DNA of 64,000 nucleotides from Streptomyces smaragdinus (GCF_009604385.1 NZ_WEGJ01000007.1:1-64000); one strand, 5' to 3'. Positions 9,162 through 18,576 are shown, counted from the stretch's first letter. Numbers and translations: made by a program. The notes: generated from the sequence alone by a model not told the origin.

Positions 9162-9620
9162 TCAGCGGCCGCAGTAGGTGTTGCGCAGCAGCGTGTTGAT
9201 CCGCTTGCCGTCGGCCTCGGTCACCTGGTGGTTCCCGGTGCTGAATCGCCGCGCGGCGACCTGGTCCGGCCGGGCGACGTTCCGCTGCAGGTCGGCGCAC
9301 TGTGCGTCGGCCTTGGCGTCGGCCTCGGCCATGTTCTCCGGTGTGCCCAGTGCCGGGTCGATATAGCGCAGGCCGCTCTGCAGGGCAACGCTGCGGGCCG
9401 CGTCGAACGCCTCGTCCACTTCGTCGTTACGGTCCGGAGCCGGGTTGCTTTCGTCGTCGGGGCGGGAAGGAGCGCTCGTACTCGCGGCCGTCGACCGGGC
9501 CGTGTCCGGCCGGCCGGGGTCGGACCCGTCCGTACCGTCGCTCCCGCATCCCGTCAGCAGCAGTGCCGCCGCCAGTGCGACGAGGGCGGCAGGGCGGCTC
9601 GTGGCTGAGGTCAGGCGCAT
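9162..9620 (-). CDS. Small lipoprotein, 152 aa
   Basis: MRLTSATSRP, a hydrophobic run and the lipobox LLLTGC mark a lipoprotein; a Ser/Thr/Pro/Asp-rich linker follows, then a compact C-terminal domain with two Cys (AQCADLQ, NTYCGR) and RRFSTGNHQVTEADGKRIN. The ATG at 9620 is preceded by AGGGAGCG. It is divergent from the kinase genes and likely heads the FHA operon. The function is not recognised; an extracellular sensor or partner for the kinase system is only a suggestion. Confidence 0.75.
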   Translation of the reverse strand: MRLTSATSRPAALVALAAALLLTGCGSDGTDGSDPGRPDTARSTAASTSAPSRPDDESNPAPDRNDEVDEAFDAARSVALQSGLRYIDPALGTPENMAEADAKADAQCADLQRNVARPDQVAARRFSTGNHQVTEADGKRINTLLRNTYCGR

Positions 9621-9783
9621 GCGCTCGCTCCCTGGTGAGGATCCGGTTCGTCCATGGCGGACCCAGAATGGCGCACCGCGTCCGGGACCCGTCCCGGATA
9701 TCTCCGGCAAGCTGCTCCCGTGGCACCACGGTTGGCTTTAATGGGATCACGTGTGTACGGAGCGTGAGACGAGAGGCACGGGC

Positions 9784-11907
9784 GTGCGTCCCCTGGAACC
9801 CGGTGATCCCCGCAGGCTGGGCGAGTACGAGCTGTCGGGGCGGCTCGGCGCCGGGGGGATGGGCGTCGTGTACTTCGGCCGGTCGCCGGGCGGGCGGCCC
9901 GTGGCCGTCAAGGCCGTGCGCGGGGAGTACGGCGTCGACGGCCGCTACCGGGAGCGGTTCCGGCGTGAGGTGGCGGCCGCCCGGGAGGTGAACGGCGCGT
10001 TCACGGCCGCGGTGCTCGACACCGGCGACGACGGCATCCCCTGGCTGGCGATGGAATACCTGCCCGGTCTGTCGCTGGCCGAGGCCGTCGAATCGTACGG
10101 CCCCCTGCCCGAGTCGGCCGTACGGCTGCTGGCCTGCGCCGTCGCGGAAGCGCTCGCCGACATCCACCGCGTGGGGCTCACCCACCGGGACCTGAAGCCG
10201 GGCAACATCATGCTGACCGAATTCGGGCCGCGGGTCATCGACTTCGGGCTCGTGCGGCCCGAGGACGGGGGTGACCTCACCGTCCGCGGAACCCTGCTCG
10301 GCACCGTGGCGTACATGTCGCCGGAGCAGGCGTCGGGTGCGGTGTCCGGAGCCCCCGGTGACGTCTTCGCGCTCGGCTCCGTGCTGGTGTTCGCGGCGAC
10401 GGGGCGCTCCCCGTTCGAGGGCGGCGACCGGGCGGCCGTCCTCGAGCGAGTACGGGCCGCCCGTACCGGTCCCCTCGGGATCCGTGACCGCGCGCTGCGT
10501 ACGGCCGTCGAGCTGTGTCTGCGCCGCGAGCCGGACCGCCGGCCCGCCGCCGGCGAGTTGTTACGACGGCTCGGCCGGCCCACCGGGTCCGTCGAGGGGA
10601 CGGGGTGGCTGCCCATCGCCCTCGGCCGGGCGATCGCCGGCAGCGGCCCTCCGGCAACGGCGTACGAGGCGTCGCCCGGGGAGACGACGGCCGACTCCGG
10701 GAGTGTGCCGGGGACGACGGTGCCGCCTGGGCGTCCCGGACGGCGCCGGCTGCTCCGGGCCGGCATCGGGGTGACCGCCGCGGCCGCGGGTGTGCCGGTC
10801 GTGTGGAAGGCGTGGGAGGCGACGCGTACCGAGGACGCCGGTGAACCGTCGAGGCCCTCCTCGTCCCCGGTGGCGCGCAAGCCGGCCGTTCGGCTCTGGT
10901 CCAAGCAGGTCGCGGCCAGCGACGGAGGCCCCCGGTACCTGATCGCCGCGGGACGGACAGCCCTCGCCGTGGCGGACTCCCTGGACGGGCGGGTTCGCGT
11001 ACTCGACCCGAGGTCCGGCAAGCAGCTCTGGACACGCCGCGCCGACGCCCGGGGACCGTCGGGCTTCCTCACGGCGGGGGCCGGCGCGGTCTTCGCCTTC
11101 GACCCCCGTCGCAGCGGCGACAGCACCGAGCCGTACACGCTGCGGGCCCTCGACGTGGCCTCCGGCCGGAGCCGGTGGACCGCCGAGGTGCCGTTCTTCC
11201 CCTGGGGGATCCTGGCCGCCGGGCAGGTCGTCTGTTACGCGGAGGGGTCGAACATCACCGCCCTCGACACCGGGAGCGGGCGGACCCGCTGGACCGCCTC
11301 ACCCGGCGGGCTGAACATCGGCGGAGGACCCGACGCGGTGCTGACGACGAACGAGGACCGGATCACCGCGCTCGACGCCCGCACCGGCCGCACCCGCTGG
11401 AAACGCCGGGTGGACGAACCCGACCCGCCCGTCACCGCGGACGGGATGGTCTTCACCCGTAACGCCTTCGACTCCCTGATCGCACTACGCGCGGACGACG
11501 GGGCCCGGCTGTGGGAGAAGCACATCGACTACAGATGCACCGTGCGCCACTGCGGGCAGGGGATGGTGTACGTCTGCGGTCCGGAGCCGGAGATACGCGC
11601 CCTTCGGGCCGCCACCGGGGAGACGGCGTGGTCACGGCCCATCGGGACCGGAGGCATGAGGCCGGTGACGCTGGGCCGGTCCGGACGTACGCTCTGGGCG
11701 CTCGTCGACACCACGCTGTACGCGCTGGACACCGCCGGCGGACGGACACTGTGGACGTACGAGGGCGAGACCACCGATCCCTCGGGCGCCGAGTTCGGTG
11801 ACGGCGCGGGGATCCTGGACTTCGGCGATGTGCTGGTCGTCGCCACCGTGTCGGGCGGCGTCCAGGCGCTGACGCCGCCGGACGGGGAGGCGCATGGACG
11901 GGCTTGA
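9784..11907 (+). CDS. Transmembrane Ser/Thr kinase with extracellular PQQ-type beta-propeller, 707 aa
   Basis: Kinase domain residues ~15-270: Gly loop RLGAGGMGVVY, Lys43 (VAVKAV), catalytic loop HRDLKPGN with Asp136, DFG at 153-155, and MSPEQ in the activation segment. All essential residues are present. After a Pro/Gly linker comes one hydrophobic span (GIGVTAAAAGVPVVW), then WTRRA/RWTA repeats typical of PQQ/YVTN propellers (GxxLWTxxA…LDxxxGRxRW) outside the membrane. GTG 9784 (MRPLEPGDPRRLGEY-like start) is preferred over GTG 9751. The stop overlaps the next kinase gene by 14 bases. Confidence 0.92.
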   Translation: MRPLEPGDPRRLGEYELSGRLGAGGMGVVYFGRSPGGRPVAVKAVRGEYGVDGRYRERFRREVAAAREVNGAFTAAVLDTGDDGIPWLAMEYLPGLSLAEAVESYGPLPESAVRLLACAVAEALADIHRVGLTHRDLKPGNIMLTEFGPRVIDFGLVRPEDGGDLTVRGTLLGTVAYMSPEQASGAVSGAPGDVFALGSVLVFAATGRSPFEGGDRAAVLERVRAARTGPLGIRDRALRTAVELCLRREPDRRPAAGELLRRLGRPTGSVEGTGWLPIALGRAIAGSGPPATAYEASPGETTADSGSVPGTTVPPGRPGRRRLLRAGIGVTAAAAGVPVVWKAWEATRTEDAGEPSRPSSSPVARKPAVRLWSKQVAASDGGPRYLIAAGRTALAVADSLDGRVRVLDPRSGKQLWTRRADARGPSGFLTAGAGAVFAFDPRRSGDSTEPYTLRALDVASGRSRWTAEVPFFPWGILAAGQVVCYAEGSNITALDTGSGRTRWTASPGGLNIGGGPDAVLTTNEDRITALDARTGRTRWKRRVDEPDPPVTADGMVFTRNAFDSLIALRADDGARLWEKHIDYRCTVRHCGQGMVYVCGPEPEIRALRAATGETAWSRPIGTGGMRPVTLGRSGRTLWALVDTTLYALDTAGGRTLWTYEGETTDPSGAEFGDGAGILDFGDVLVVATVSGGVQALTPPDGEAHGRA

Positions 11908-13312
11908 ACGCGGCGATCCGCGCCGCCTGGGACCGTTCCGGATCCTGGCGCGACTGGCCGTGGGCGGTACGGCGACGGTCTACCTCGGCCGGTCCAGGGG
12001 CGGCCGGGCGGTCGCCGTGAAGGTGCTGCACCGGGAGCATGCCCGCCGGCCCGCGGCGCGCGCCCGCTTCCGCGACGAGGTCCTGATCGCCACGGCGGCC
12101 GGAGGGCCGCACGCCCCCTCGGTGCTGGACGCGGACGCCGCGGCGGCGATCCCGTGGATGGCGCTGGAGTTCCTGCCGTCCGCCACCCTCCGGGACGCCG
12201 TCGAACACACCGGGCCGCTGCCCGACGCCTGCCTGCGGCACATCGCCGCCGGGACCGCCGAAGCACTCGGCGCACTGCACCGGGCGGGCATCGCCCATCT
12301 GGACGTCACCCCGGCGAACATCCTGCTGACCAGCGCCGGCCCCCGTCTGATCGACTTCGGCATCGCCGCGCGGGGGCGGTCCTCGACCGCCGACGGCACA
12401 CCGGGGTTCATGGCACCGGAGCAGGTGGCCGCCGACGCGGGACCGGAGAGCGACGTCTTCTCCCTCGGCGCCACGCTGGCCTTCGCGACCGAACCCGACG
12501 GCGAGCTCCGCGCCCTCATCGACGAATGCCGCGATCCCGACCCCACCGCCCGGCCCACCGCCGCCGAACTCACCCGGCGCATCGCGGCCTTGACCTCGGC
12601 GGCCTCGCAGCCGGGCGATACGGAACTGCCGACCGGGGTACGGGAAGTGATCGCCGGTCGGCAACTGGCCGCCGCCGACGCCCCGGTACCTCCGTGGACG
12701 CCCACGCGGCGGCAGCTGCTTCTCGGCGTGGGTGTCGTCGTACCGTCGGCGACCGGAGCGCTGGTGGCGGCGTTGGCCCAGGACACCGGTCGCGGTCCTT
12801 CGCCGGGAGCGAGCCGGGGCGCGACGCCGTCAGCCGCTCCCCCGTTGTCGCCCTCAATGTCGCCCTCGCCCGCCACGCCGCCGTCGGAACTGCGGTTCGT
12901 CGTCACCGGGGACGGCCCGCTCACGGACCTCACCTACTGGGTGAACGGCCGCCACACGACGCTGCCCGAAGTCGCGCGTACCTGGAAGAAGACCGTCGTG
13001 CTGCCCGCCGGAACCGACTCCGTCGACTACCGGCTGCGCTTCACGGTCCACCGCGGGGCGGTCGAAATGCGCGTGTACGTCAACGACGTCGAGATCCAGG
13101 AGGGGAAGGATCCGTCCGTCGTCCCACAGGAGTTGACGACCTACCCGTTCGAGTCGGGTCTGGCGGGAAGCGCCGACACCACCAACCCGGTGCCGGCACC
13201 GCACTTCACCCCGCCCGCGATCCACGTTCCACCCATCCCGAGCTTCTCGCCACCCGCGATCCCCACGTTCCCCGCACCGCACTTCACGCTGCCCTCGTTC
13301 CCGGCGCGGTGA
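11894..13312 (+). CDS. Atypical Ser/Thr kinase with degenerate catalytic loop, 472 aa
   Basis: The kinase fold is clear (Lys43 in AVKVL, DFG 154-156, FMAPEQ) but the Gly loop is altered (LAVGGTATVY) and the catalytic loop reads HLDVTPAN at 135-142: Asp137 and Asn142 are kept while the usual Arg and Lys (HRDLKP) are Leu136 and Thr139. Activity may be weak or absent. A hydrophobic segment (GVGVVVPSATGALVAALA) anchors it, followed by a Ser/Pro linker, a beta-rich extracellular domain (~330-430) and a Pro/Phe-rich repeat tail (PPAIHVPPIPSFSPPAIP). The gene overlaps the upstream kinase gene, so the pair may work together. Confidence 0.88.
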   Translation: MDGLERGDPRRLGPFRILARLAVGGTATVYLGRSRGGRAVAVKVLHREHARRPAARARFRDEVLIATAAGGPHAPSVLDADAAAAIPWMALEFLPSATLRDAVEHTGPLPDACLRHIAAGTAEALGALHRAGIAHLDVTPANILLTSAGPRLIDFGIAARGRSSTADGTPGFMAPEQVAADAGPESDVFSLGATLAFATEPDGELRALIDECRDPDPTARPTAAELTRRIAALTSAASQPGDTELPTGVREVIAGRQLAAADAPVPPWTPTRRQLLLGVGVVVPSATGALVAALAQDTGRGPSPGASRGATPSAAPPLSPSMSPSPATPPSELRFVVTGDGPLTDLTYWVNGRHTTLPEVARTWKKTVVLPAGTDSVDYRLRFTVHRGAVEMRVYVNDVEIQEGKDPSVVPQELTTYPFESGLAGSADTTNPVPAPHFTPPAIHVPPIPSFSPPAIPTFPAPHFTLPSFPAR

Positions 13313-13330
13313 GGTCCGAGCACCCGACGG

Positions 13331-13708
13331 TCAGTCGCCGGCGGATGCGGCCGGGGCCAGACAGAAGAGGTGGCCCTGGGGGTCGGTGAGAACCACCCAT
13401 TCGCCCTCGCCCGGCTGGAAGGCCGGCCTGGAGGCTCCGAGGGCGAGCAATTCCTCGACCGCGCGGTCCAGGTCGCGGACGGTGAAGTCGAGGTGGACGT
13501 GCTTGTTCCCCTCGGGCCACCGCGGCGCCTCGTAACCCTCGACACGGACGAAGGCCAGTCCCGGCCCCGCGCCGTCCGCGCCGAGGGAGGCGAAGTCCTC
13601 GTCGCTGTGGGTGAGCTCCCAGCCGGTGGCCTTCTGGTAGAAGGTGGCGAGCGCCACGGGGTCGGCGCAGTCGACGACCACGGTGGCGAGCTGTTCGACA
13701 ACGGACAT
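13331..13708 (-). CDS. VOC (glyoxalase/bleomycin-resistance fold) protein, 125 aa
   Basis: The product has the two βαβββ modules of the vicinal oxygen chelate fold: TVVVDCADPVALATFYQKATGWEL opening module one and HVHLDFTVRDLDRAVEELLALGA opening module two, ending TDPQGHLFCL. Conserved Glu/His metal-ligand positions are partly visible. Such proteins act as dioxygenase-like enzymes, antibiotic-binding proteins or isomerases; the substrate is unknown. It is convergent with the kinase gene (18-base gap) and divergent from the AraC gene. Confidence 0.85.
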   Translation of the reverse strand: MSVVEQLATVVVDCADPVALATFYQKATGWELTHSDEDFASLGADGAGPGLAFVRVEGYEAPRWPEGNKHVHLDFTVRDLDRAVEELLALGASRPAFQPGEGEWVVLTDPQGHLFCLAPAASAGD

Positions 13709-13805
13709 GAGCTGACTCCTCGTATCGTGAAAGCCTGACCGGCTTCGGCGCTGAGCCTCCCCCGGACGTCCCGCCGCGGTCTTGAACATCCTTGCGGCGG
13801 CCGGA

Positions 13806-14671
13806 ATGTCAGACGTGCCGCGTACGGTGCGGACCATGCTCTCCGCCGAACCCGTCGTCTCCCGGCCCGACTTCGACATCAGCGCGGTGGCCTGCCACAG
13901 CGACCACACCCGCTGGTCGGCTCCCGAGGTGTGCGGCGCGTACCGCGTGGTGCTGGTACGGCGAGGCCGCTTCCGCCGCCGTGCCGCCGGACCGGCCGTC
14001 GACCTGGACACGAGCCTCGCCTACCTCGCGGTCCCGGGCGAAGAGGAGAGCTTCGCCCACCCCGTCGGCGGCGACCACTGCACGTCGATCAGCGTCGCCC
14101 CCGCACTCTGGCGCTCCCTGGCCGGCGACGGGCCCAGGAAGGCGACCGGGACGATCTACGTCGACCCCGCGCTCGACCTGGCCCATCGCCGCCTGCTCTT
14201 GCCCGCTCCTCGGACATCGACTACGCCACCACCGATGCCTTGCTCACCCTGCTGGCGACCGCGGTCACCCGGGCGGTCCCCGGACCGACGCCCTCCGCCG
14301 TCGGCGGGCCCACCACCGGCGACCGCGCCCTCGTCGCGGCTGCCCGCGAAGCGATCACCGCCGAACACCCCGCCTCCACCACCCTCGTGTCCCTCGCCGA
14401 ACTCCTCGGCGCGTCCCCCTTCCGCCTGAGCCGCGCCTTCCCCCGCGAACTCGGCGTCTCCGTGACCCACTACCGCCACCGCGTCCGCATCGGCCGCGCC
14501 CTGGACCGCCTGGAAGCCGGCGAGACCAGCCTCAGCACCCTCGCCGCCGACCTCGGCTACGCCGACCAGGCCCACCTCACCTGCACCCTCCGCCAACACC
14601 TCGGCCACACCCCAACCGCGTTGCGCCGCCTTCTGACACGGCGAACGCATGGCGGTTCGGTTGAGCGGTGA
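13806..14671 (+). pseudogene. AraC-family regulator broken by a frameshift
   Basis: The first part (…ACHSDHTRWSAPEVCGAYRVVLVRRG…, cupin-like AraC ligand domain) reads in one frame until about 14205; the C-terminal double helix-turn-helix (LAELLGASPFRLSRAF, LSTLAADLGYADQAHL) continues in another frame to 14671. At about 14196-14206 the sequence ctgctcttgcc has two bases too many; dropping a CT gives a continuous …RRLLARSSDIDYATTDALL…. So this is either a genuine two-base insertion that splits the gene or a sequencing error. The intact protein would be about 290 aa. It is divergent from the VOC gene, its likely old target. Confidence 0.75.
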
Positions 14672-15154
14672 CACGGCACTGCCGGGCCCCGGTGGGTGGC
14701 TACCTCCGCCGGGTGACGTCGGGGGGCGGCGGGCGGTCTCGGGGCATGCGCCCGGTCATCCCACCACGCCGTTGCGATCAAGGAACGGAGGCAGCCGTCA
14801 GGCCAATGCGCATGAGTCTCACGCACTAAGCACCTCAGGGTCACGAAAGTCCGCGTCAGCGCGGTGAGCCTCCACGCCCGGCACTCGGCCACGGCACCGA
14901 TGGTGGCACAACGCGCATGATCGACCACGATTTGTATTGAGAATCGTGCGTCGCGTATGCGAGGGTGTTCGAGTTGTGACTGGGGCAGCCGGGGCGGGGA
15001 CGGTCTCTTGGCTGCTGTCGGGGCTTGCGGCGATGGAGCCGCAGGGCGCCGGAGTCACACGGGCCGAGGTGCGGCGCCGCGTTGTGCCGCGCGATTCCGG
15101 CCACCCGACCATGAAGCCGTACACCATGCCTCACCGGCAGTGAACGGAGGCTCG
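14672..15154. other. 483-base intergenic region, no gene seen
   Basis: Between the broken AraC gene and the WXG100 genes I see only short low-quality frames with poor codon bias. It presumably holds the promoter of the toxin operon that begins at 15155. I find no tRNA, strong hairpin or transposon end in it. Confidence 0.5.
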
Positions 15155-15565
15155 ATGAGCATGTCCGGAAAGGGCCCGGGGCCAAGCGGTGGTCCTGGGC
15201 TGCGCCTGTCGGAGGACGATCTCACCAGACTCGCGGACGATCTTCACGCCATGCAGGATCACCTGGACCAGCAGGTGCGGCGGATGGACACCATCGTCGA
15301 CAGCGTGGAAGCGGGATGGGAGGGACCGGCGGCCTCCGCGTACCGCAAGTTCCATCGGGCCGCCGCCGAGGACGCGGTGCGGATCCGCGAGGTCATGAAG
15401 CTGATCGAGGAGGCCGTGCGGCTGGGGCGTGACGGGTTCAGCGAGAGCGATCTCGATGTGCTCGACGCGATGCGGAAGGTCCCGGTCGACATGGACAGCG
15501 AGGTCGGCCGGCTGTCGACCCGGAGTGCGCCGCCGGTGCCGCGCAGCCGCCTCGAAGACATCTAG
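15155..15565 (+). CDS. WXG100-family protein, 136 aa
   Basis: The two-helix hairpin of WXG100/ESAT-6 proteins is plain: a heptad-rich first helix, the turn VEAGWEGPAASAY with W-E-G near residue 50, and a second helix with KFHRAAAEDAVRIREV. A Ser/Pro-rich tail follows. ATG 15155 sits after GGAGG with a short spacer. It is the first gene of the toxin operon. WXG100 proteins are type VII secretion substrates or adaptors that pair with larger effectors; the effector here is two genes downstream. Confidence 0.85.
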   Translation: MSMSGKGPGPSGGPGLRLSEDDLTRLADDLHAMQDHLDQQVRRMDTIVDSVEAGWEGPAASAYRKFHRAAAEDAVRIREVMKLIEEAVRLGRDGFSESDLDVLDAMRKVPVDMDSEVGRLSTRSAPPVPRSRLEDI

Positions 15566-15591
15566 CCCGGTCAGACACCCAGGGGGGATTC

Positions 15592-15894
15592 ATGTCAGAA
15601 GACGAGTACATCCATGTCTCGTTCGCTGCGCTGCAGGAGCTGGCCGGCGAGCTCGAGACAATCCTCCGGCAGCTCAACAGCAAGCTCGACGACCTCCACG
15701 GCCGTGTCGTGCCTGTCGTGCTGTCGTGGGAGGGCGAGGCCCGGAACGCGTTCGTCGACAAGCTCGACGAGTGGGACCGCTCCGCGCAGGATCTGCAGGC
15801 GGCGCAGAAGTGGTTGCACGAGGTTGTGACCGTGGGGCACAGCGGTTACGCCGAGACACATCGCGCGGTGCTGCGCGGATGGGGGGCGGCCTGA
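15592..15894 (+). CDS. WXG100-family protein, 100 aa
   Basis: Exactly 100 residues, with SWEGEARNAF (W-E-G at about 47-49) between two amphipathic helices, the canonical WXG100 size and layout. It probably forms a heterodimer with the product of the gene just upstream. Its TGA stop overlaps the ATG of the toxin gene (TGATG), showing translational coupling. AGGGGGGA precedes its own start. Confidence 0.88.
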   Translation: MSEDEYIHVSFAALQELAGELETILRQLNSKLDDLHGRVVPVVLSWEGEARNAFVDKLDEWDRSAQDLQAAQKWLHEVVTVGHSGYAETHRAVLRGWGAA

Positions 15895-17654
15895 TGTCGA
15901 AGAAGCTGCCGACGGATCAGGAACGCAAGGCGGAGGCCGCGAGGGCACGAGTCCCCAAGCCGAGTGCCGGTGGCGGCTTCGACGTGCAGCCGCAGCATGT
16001 CTTCTACACGTCGCTCATGGTGCGGGACGGGCAGTTCGACTACGACAAGGGCGCCAAGTCGCTCGTCGACGTGCTGAACAACTACAGCCAGTCCGCAGGC
16101 GCCGGCAAGGGTGCCGACGACTTCGCGGCCGCCTACAAGTCCGTGAACGAGAAGTTCCTGCACCTCTGGGCGAGGAGCGTGGTCAGCGTGGGCGGCGTCT
16201 CCGTCGGGCTGACGGACACAGCGAACAAGTACGTGCTGGCCGACTGGCACGCGAGCGCGCGGTACGGTCCGCCACCTCCGCAGAAACCACTGCCTGCCGT
16301 CATCCACACACCTCCCACGTATGGTCCGGTCAACGAAATCAAGTGGTCGGGAACCGGCCGGGACGCAGACTCGTGGGCCCTCTCCGGGGCGCTCGGAGAG
16401 ATTCCCGATGCCCTCGCCGGACTCATACGTCCGGCAATCGAACACGGCTTGCGGCTCGGCAAGACTCACGAGATAACGCCGGGCGCCGAGAGCGAAGAAT
16501 TCACAGCTATGGCCGAAGCCTGGCGGGCCGTGGCCGAAGCCGCAAACAGCGCATCCAAGGACTTCAACACAGCCATCAAATTTATCACAAACAGCAAAGG
16601 GAATGACGAATGGCAAGGCGCGATGAAAGCGTTCTGCCAGACCATTTGGGGTACCACCGAGTGGGGTAGGACTCTCGATGGTCAGGGAAATCGGGTATCC
16701 GTTCCGAAGGGACCCGAGGAGCATGAGTGGGCAACAAACCGCAAGGTTCAGCCCAGCAAAAGGCGACCGATCATCGAAATCCTCGTCCACACCGCAAAGA
16801 CTGTGCAGGCCGAATTCACTCGCCTTGCCGAAGTGCGGAATAAAACGGAAGAGACGACGAGTAAGCTCGGAGCGGATGCCGCCAGGGCCACCGTCCGGGA
16901 CTTGACCACCGATCTCGATCTCGTCGAACTGACCAAACTCACAGCGACCTTGACGTTCGGCGAAATTGTTATGACCTTTCGCTCCCACATGGACAAGTCT
17001 GGCTGCGATCAGGCAGTCGAGGCCTACCATCAGGCGTTCAGCGAATCGGCAAACAAACTGAGAGCGCTCGAGCACAACCTCGGCGAAGCGCTACTGAGCG
17101 TACCTTCTTTCAACGCCGAAGCTGCACGTGCAGAGGGCTACGGTGCACGCTCCCTGAACGACTTCAAGAAGGACCACAGTTGGCAGCGGCCCAACGCACC
17201 GGTCGGGAAATACTCACTCGACCTGGCAACCGAGGAGGAATTGTTCGGCAGCCACAGCATTGACAAACACGTAGGCCTGACAGACGAACAACTGAACCAG
17301 AGACTGCGGGACGAGACCAGCGGTTCCGGCACAGAGCCTGACATTCCCGCGGCTTCGAGTTTCACCGATATTGAGTCGGCTCAGAGGTTCACCGAATACA
17401 CTCTGGACAACAATTCGACCGCCATCGGTGCATGGCTGAAGGGCCCCCCACCACCTAGCCCTGGAGAAACGAAGGCGTTCAGTGTCGTAGCGGTTACCAA
17501 CGGGACCATGGGGCCGGAAATCACCGGCCGTACAGTGCCAGTCACAAACGGTCAAATAATGCCGGCGCGATACACTCACGGCGTAGAAACCGTGCTGAAG
17601 TACGAACCAAACCTTCAGCCTCCCTACGTGGTCTACACGTCCATGCCAAGTTGA
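15894..17654 (+). CDS. ESX-type polymorphic toxin with C-terminal RNase A-like domain, 586 aa
   Basis: The long N-terminal and middle part (~1-450) is helical and hydrophilic with no signal peptide, as in type VII effectors. The last ~125 residues match the CdiA-CT RNase A-like toxin family: DKHVGLTDEQLNQRLRDE (first catalytic His), then SFTDIESAQRFTEYTLDNN, AIGAWLKG and a final …GVETVLKYEPN…YVVYTSMPS. It would cleave RNA in a target cell. GC drops in the 3' half of this gene and in the next gene relative to the neighbourhood, a sign of lateral acquisition. It follows two WXG100 genes and is followed by a probable immunity gene. Confidence 0.85.
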   Translation: MSKKLPTDQERKAEAARARVPKPSAGGGFDVQPQHVFYTSLMVRDGQFDYDKGAKSLVDVLNNYSQSAGAGKGADDFAAAYKSVNEKFLHLWARSVVSVGGVSVGLTDTANKYVLADWHASARYGPPPPQKPLPAVIHTPPTYGPVNEIKWSGTGRDADSWALSGALGEIPDALAGLIRPAIEHGLRLGKTHEITPGAESEEFTAMAEAWRAVAEAANSASKDFNTAIKFITNSKGNDEWQGAMKAFCQTIWGTTEWGRTLDGQGNRVSVPKGPEEHEWATNRKVQPSKRRPIIEILVHTAKTVQAEFTRLAEVRNKTEETTSKLGADAARATVRDLTTDLDLVELTKLTATLTFGEIVMTFRSHMDKSGCDQAVEAYHQAFSESANKLRALEHNLGEALLSVPSFNAEAARAEGYGARSLNDFKKDHSWQRPNAPVGKYSLDLATEEELFGSHSIDKHVGLTDEQLNQRLRDETSGSGTEPDIPAASSFTDIESAQRFTEYTLDNNSTAIGAWLKGPPPPSPGETKAFSVVAVTNGTMGPEITGRTVPVTNGQIMPARYTHGVETVLKYEPNLQPPYVVYTSMPS

Positions 17655-17668
17655 TCGAGGATAGGATC

Positions 17669-18235
17669 ATGAGCGAGCTCGACGAGCATTCATGGGCCGA
17701 AGCAGTAGGCATGTACGGGCCCCGCAGAACAGTGCGAGTGAGAGACAGGGAGAACAGCCACTGGGTAAACGATGTGCCGTCACTCCTGCGCGGCAGAATT
17801 TACGATAACCGCGGCTGGAAATCGATCGACTTCCTTGGCCGCGACTTCGAGAGAGAAAAGGATCCATACTACCCATTCGCCGAAATTCCAAACACGTCAG
17901 AGAAAACAGAACTATTCACAGCCCGCATGACTGAAATCGCCCGACCGTCAGCCCGGAAGTTCCTGGTGGCGCTCGCCACTCCATGGCTCAACGCTCCAGA
18001 AACACCAGATTTTACCGAGAAAAGAGGCGAGTGGGAGAATAGAGCTGATATCATCCTTTCGCGCTTCCCGGGAAACTCTCGCTTCTACGCAAACACGGGA
18101 TCGGATAGCGCAAATATCGACTATTATCAGCGAGTGGCCAGCTGGAACGGGATTTCCCATTACGACTGCGATCAAGGTTTGTTTCTGGTCTCCACGACGG
18201 AGATCGGAATGATCTGGTCCTTCAGGAACCTGTGA
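17669..18235 (+). CDS. Probable immunity protein for the RNase A-like toxin, 188 aa
   Basis: A soluble, aromatic- and acid-rich protein (WKSIDFLGRDFEREKDPYYPF, FYANTGSDSANIDYYQRV) with AT-richer codons than its neighbours. I do not recognise the family. Its place 14 bases after the toxin stop, its size and its composition fit a cytosolic cognate immunity protein. ATG 17669 is preceded by GAGGATAGGATC; an upstream TTG at 17651 is possible. Confidence 0.65.
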   Translation: MSELDEHSWAEAVGMYGPRRTVRVRDRENSHWVNDVPSLLRGRIYDNRGWKSIDFLGRDFEREKDPYYPFAEIPNTSEKTELFTARMTEIARPSARKFLVALATPWLNAPETPDFTEKRGEWENRADIILSRFPGNSRFYANTGSDSANIDYYQRVASWNGISHYDCDQGLFLVSTTEIGMIWSFRNL

Positions 18236-18266
18236 AGATCTCGCCCGCGATCCTAAGGACCCCTCT

Positions 18267-18566
18267 GTGCGTACCCGCACCGCGGCCTACCCCAACCGCG
18301 AAACCGCCCAATGGGCAACCCAGCACGTGATCACCCGCAACGAGCCCGCCATCGACCGCTGGCTCGCCCGGTCCACCCGTGCCCGTCTGACGATCGAAGC
18401 CGTCTGGCCCTCCCGGGACGAGCCCGTCGGGCGGGTGCTCCTGCAGGCCATGGCCCTCGCCGGGCGGGGAGCCGTTGACGTGCGGGCCGCTCGGGTCGTC
18501 CTGCGTCGTGAGCCCGCCTCCGCGCACGGGTTCGTCGTGCACGCCACCTTCCCCGTCTATCTGTGA
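18267..18566 (+). CDS. Orphan RNase A-like toxin tip, N-terminally truncated, 99 aa
   Basis: Aligned by eye to the C-terminus of the 15894-17654 toxin, the whole ORF is homologous: NRETAQWATQHVITRNEPAIDRWL matches DIESAQRFTEYTLDNNSTAIGAWL, and ARVVLRREP…GFVVHATFPV matches ETVLKYEP…YVVYTSMPS. The part holding the first catalytic His (HVGLTDEQL) is missing, so it should not be active alone. It begins with a GTG after AAGGA, so it may still be translated. Orphan toxin tips with their immunity genes downstream are typical of CDI and polymorphic-toxin loci and can recombine into the full toxin. Confidence 0.75.
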   Translation: MRTRTAAYPNRETAQWATQHVITRNEPAIDRWLARSTRARLTIEAVWPSRDEPVGRVLLQAMALAGRGAVDVRAARVVLRREPASAHGFVVHATFPVYL

Positions 18567-18576
18567 GCGTCCGATC

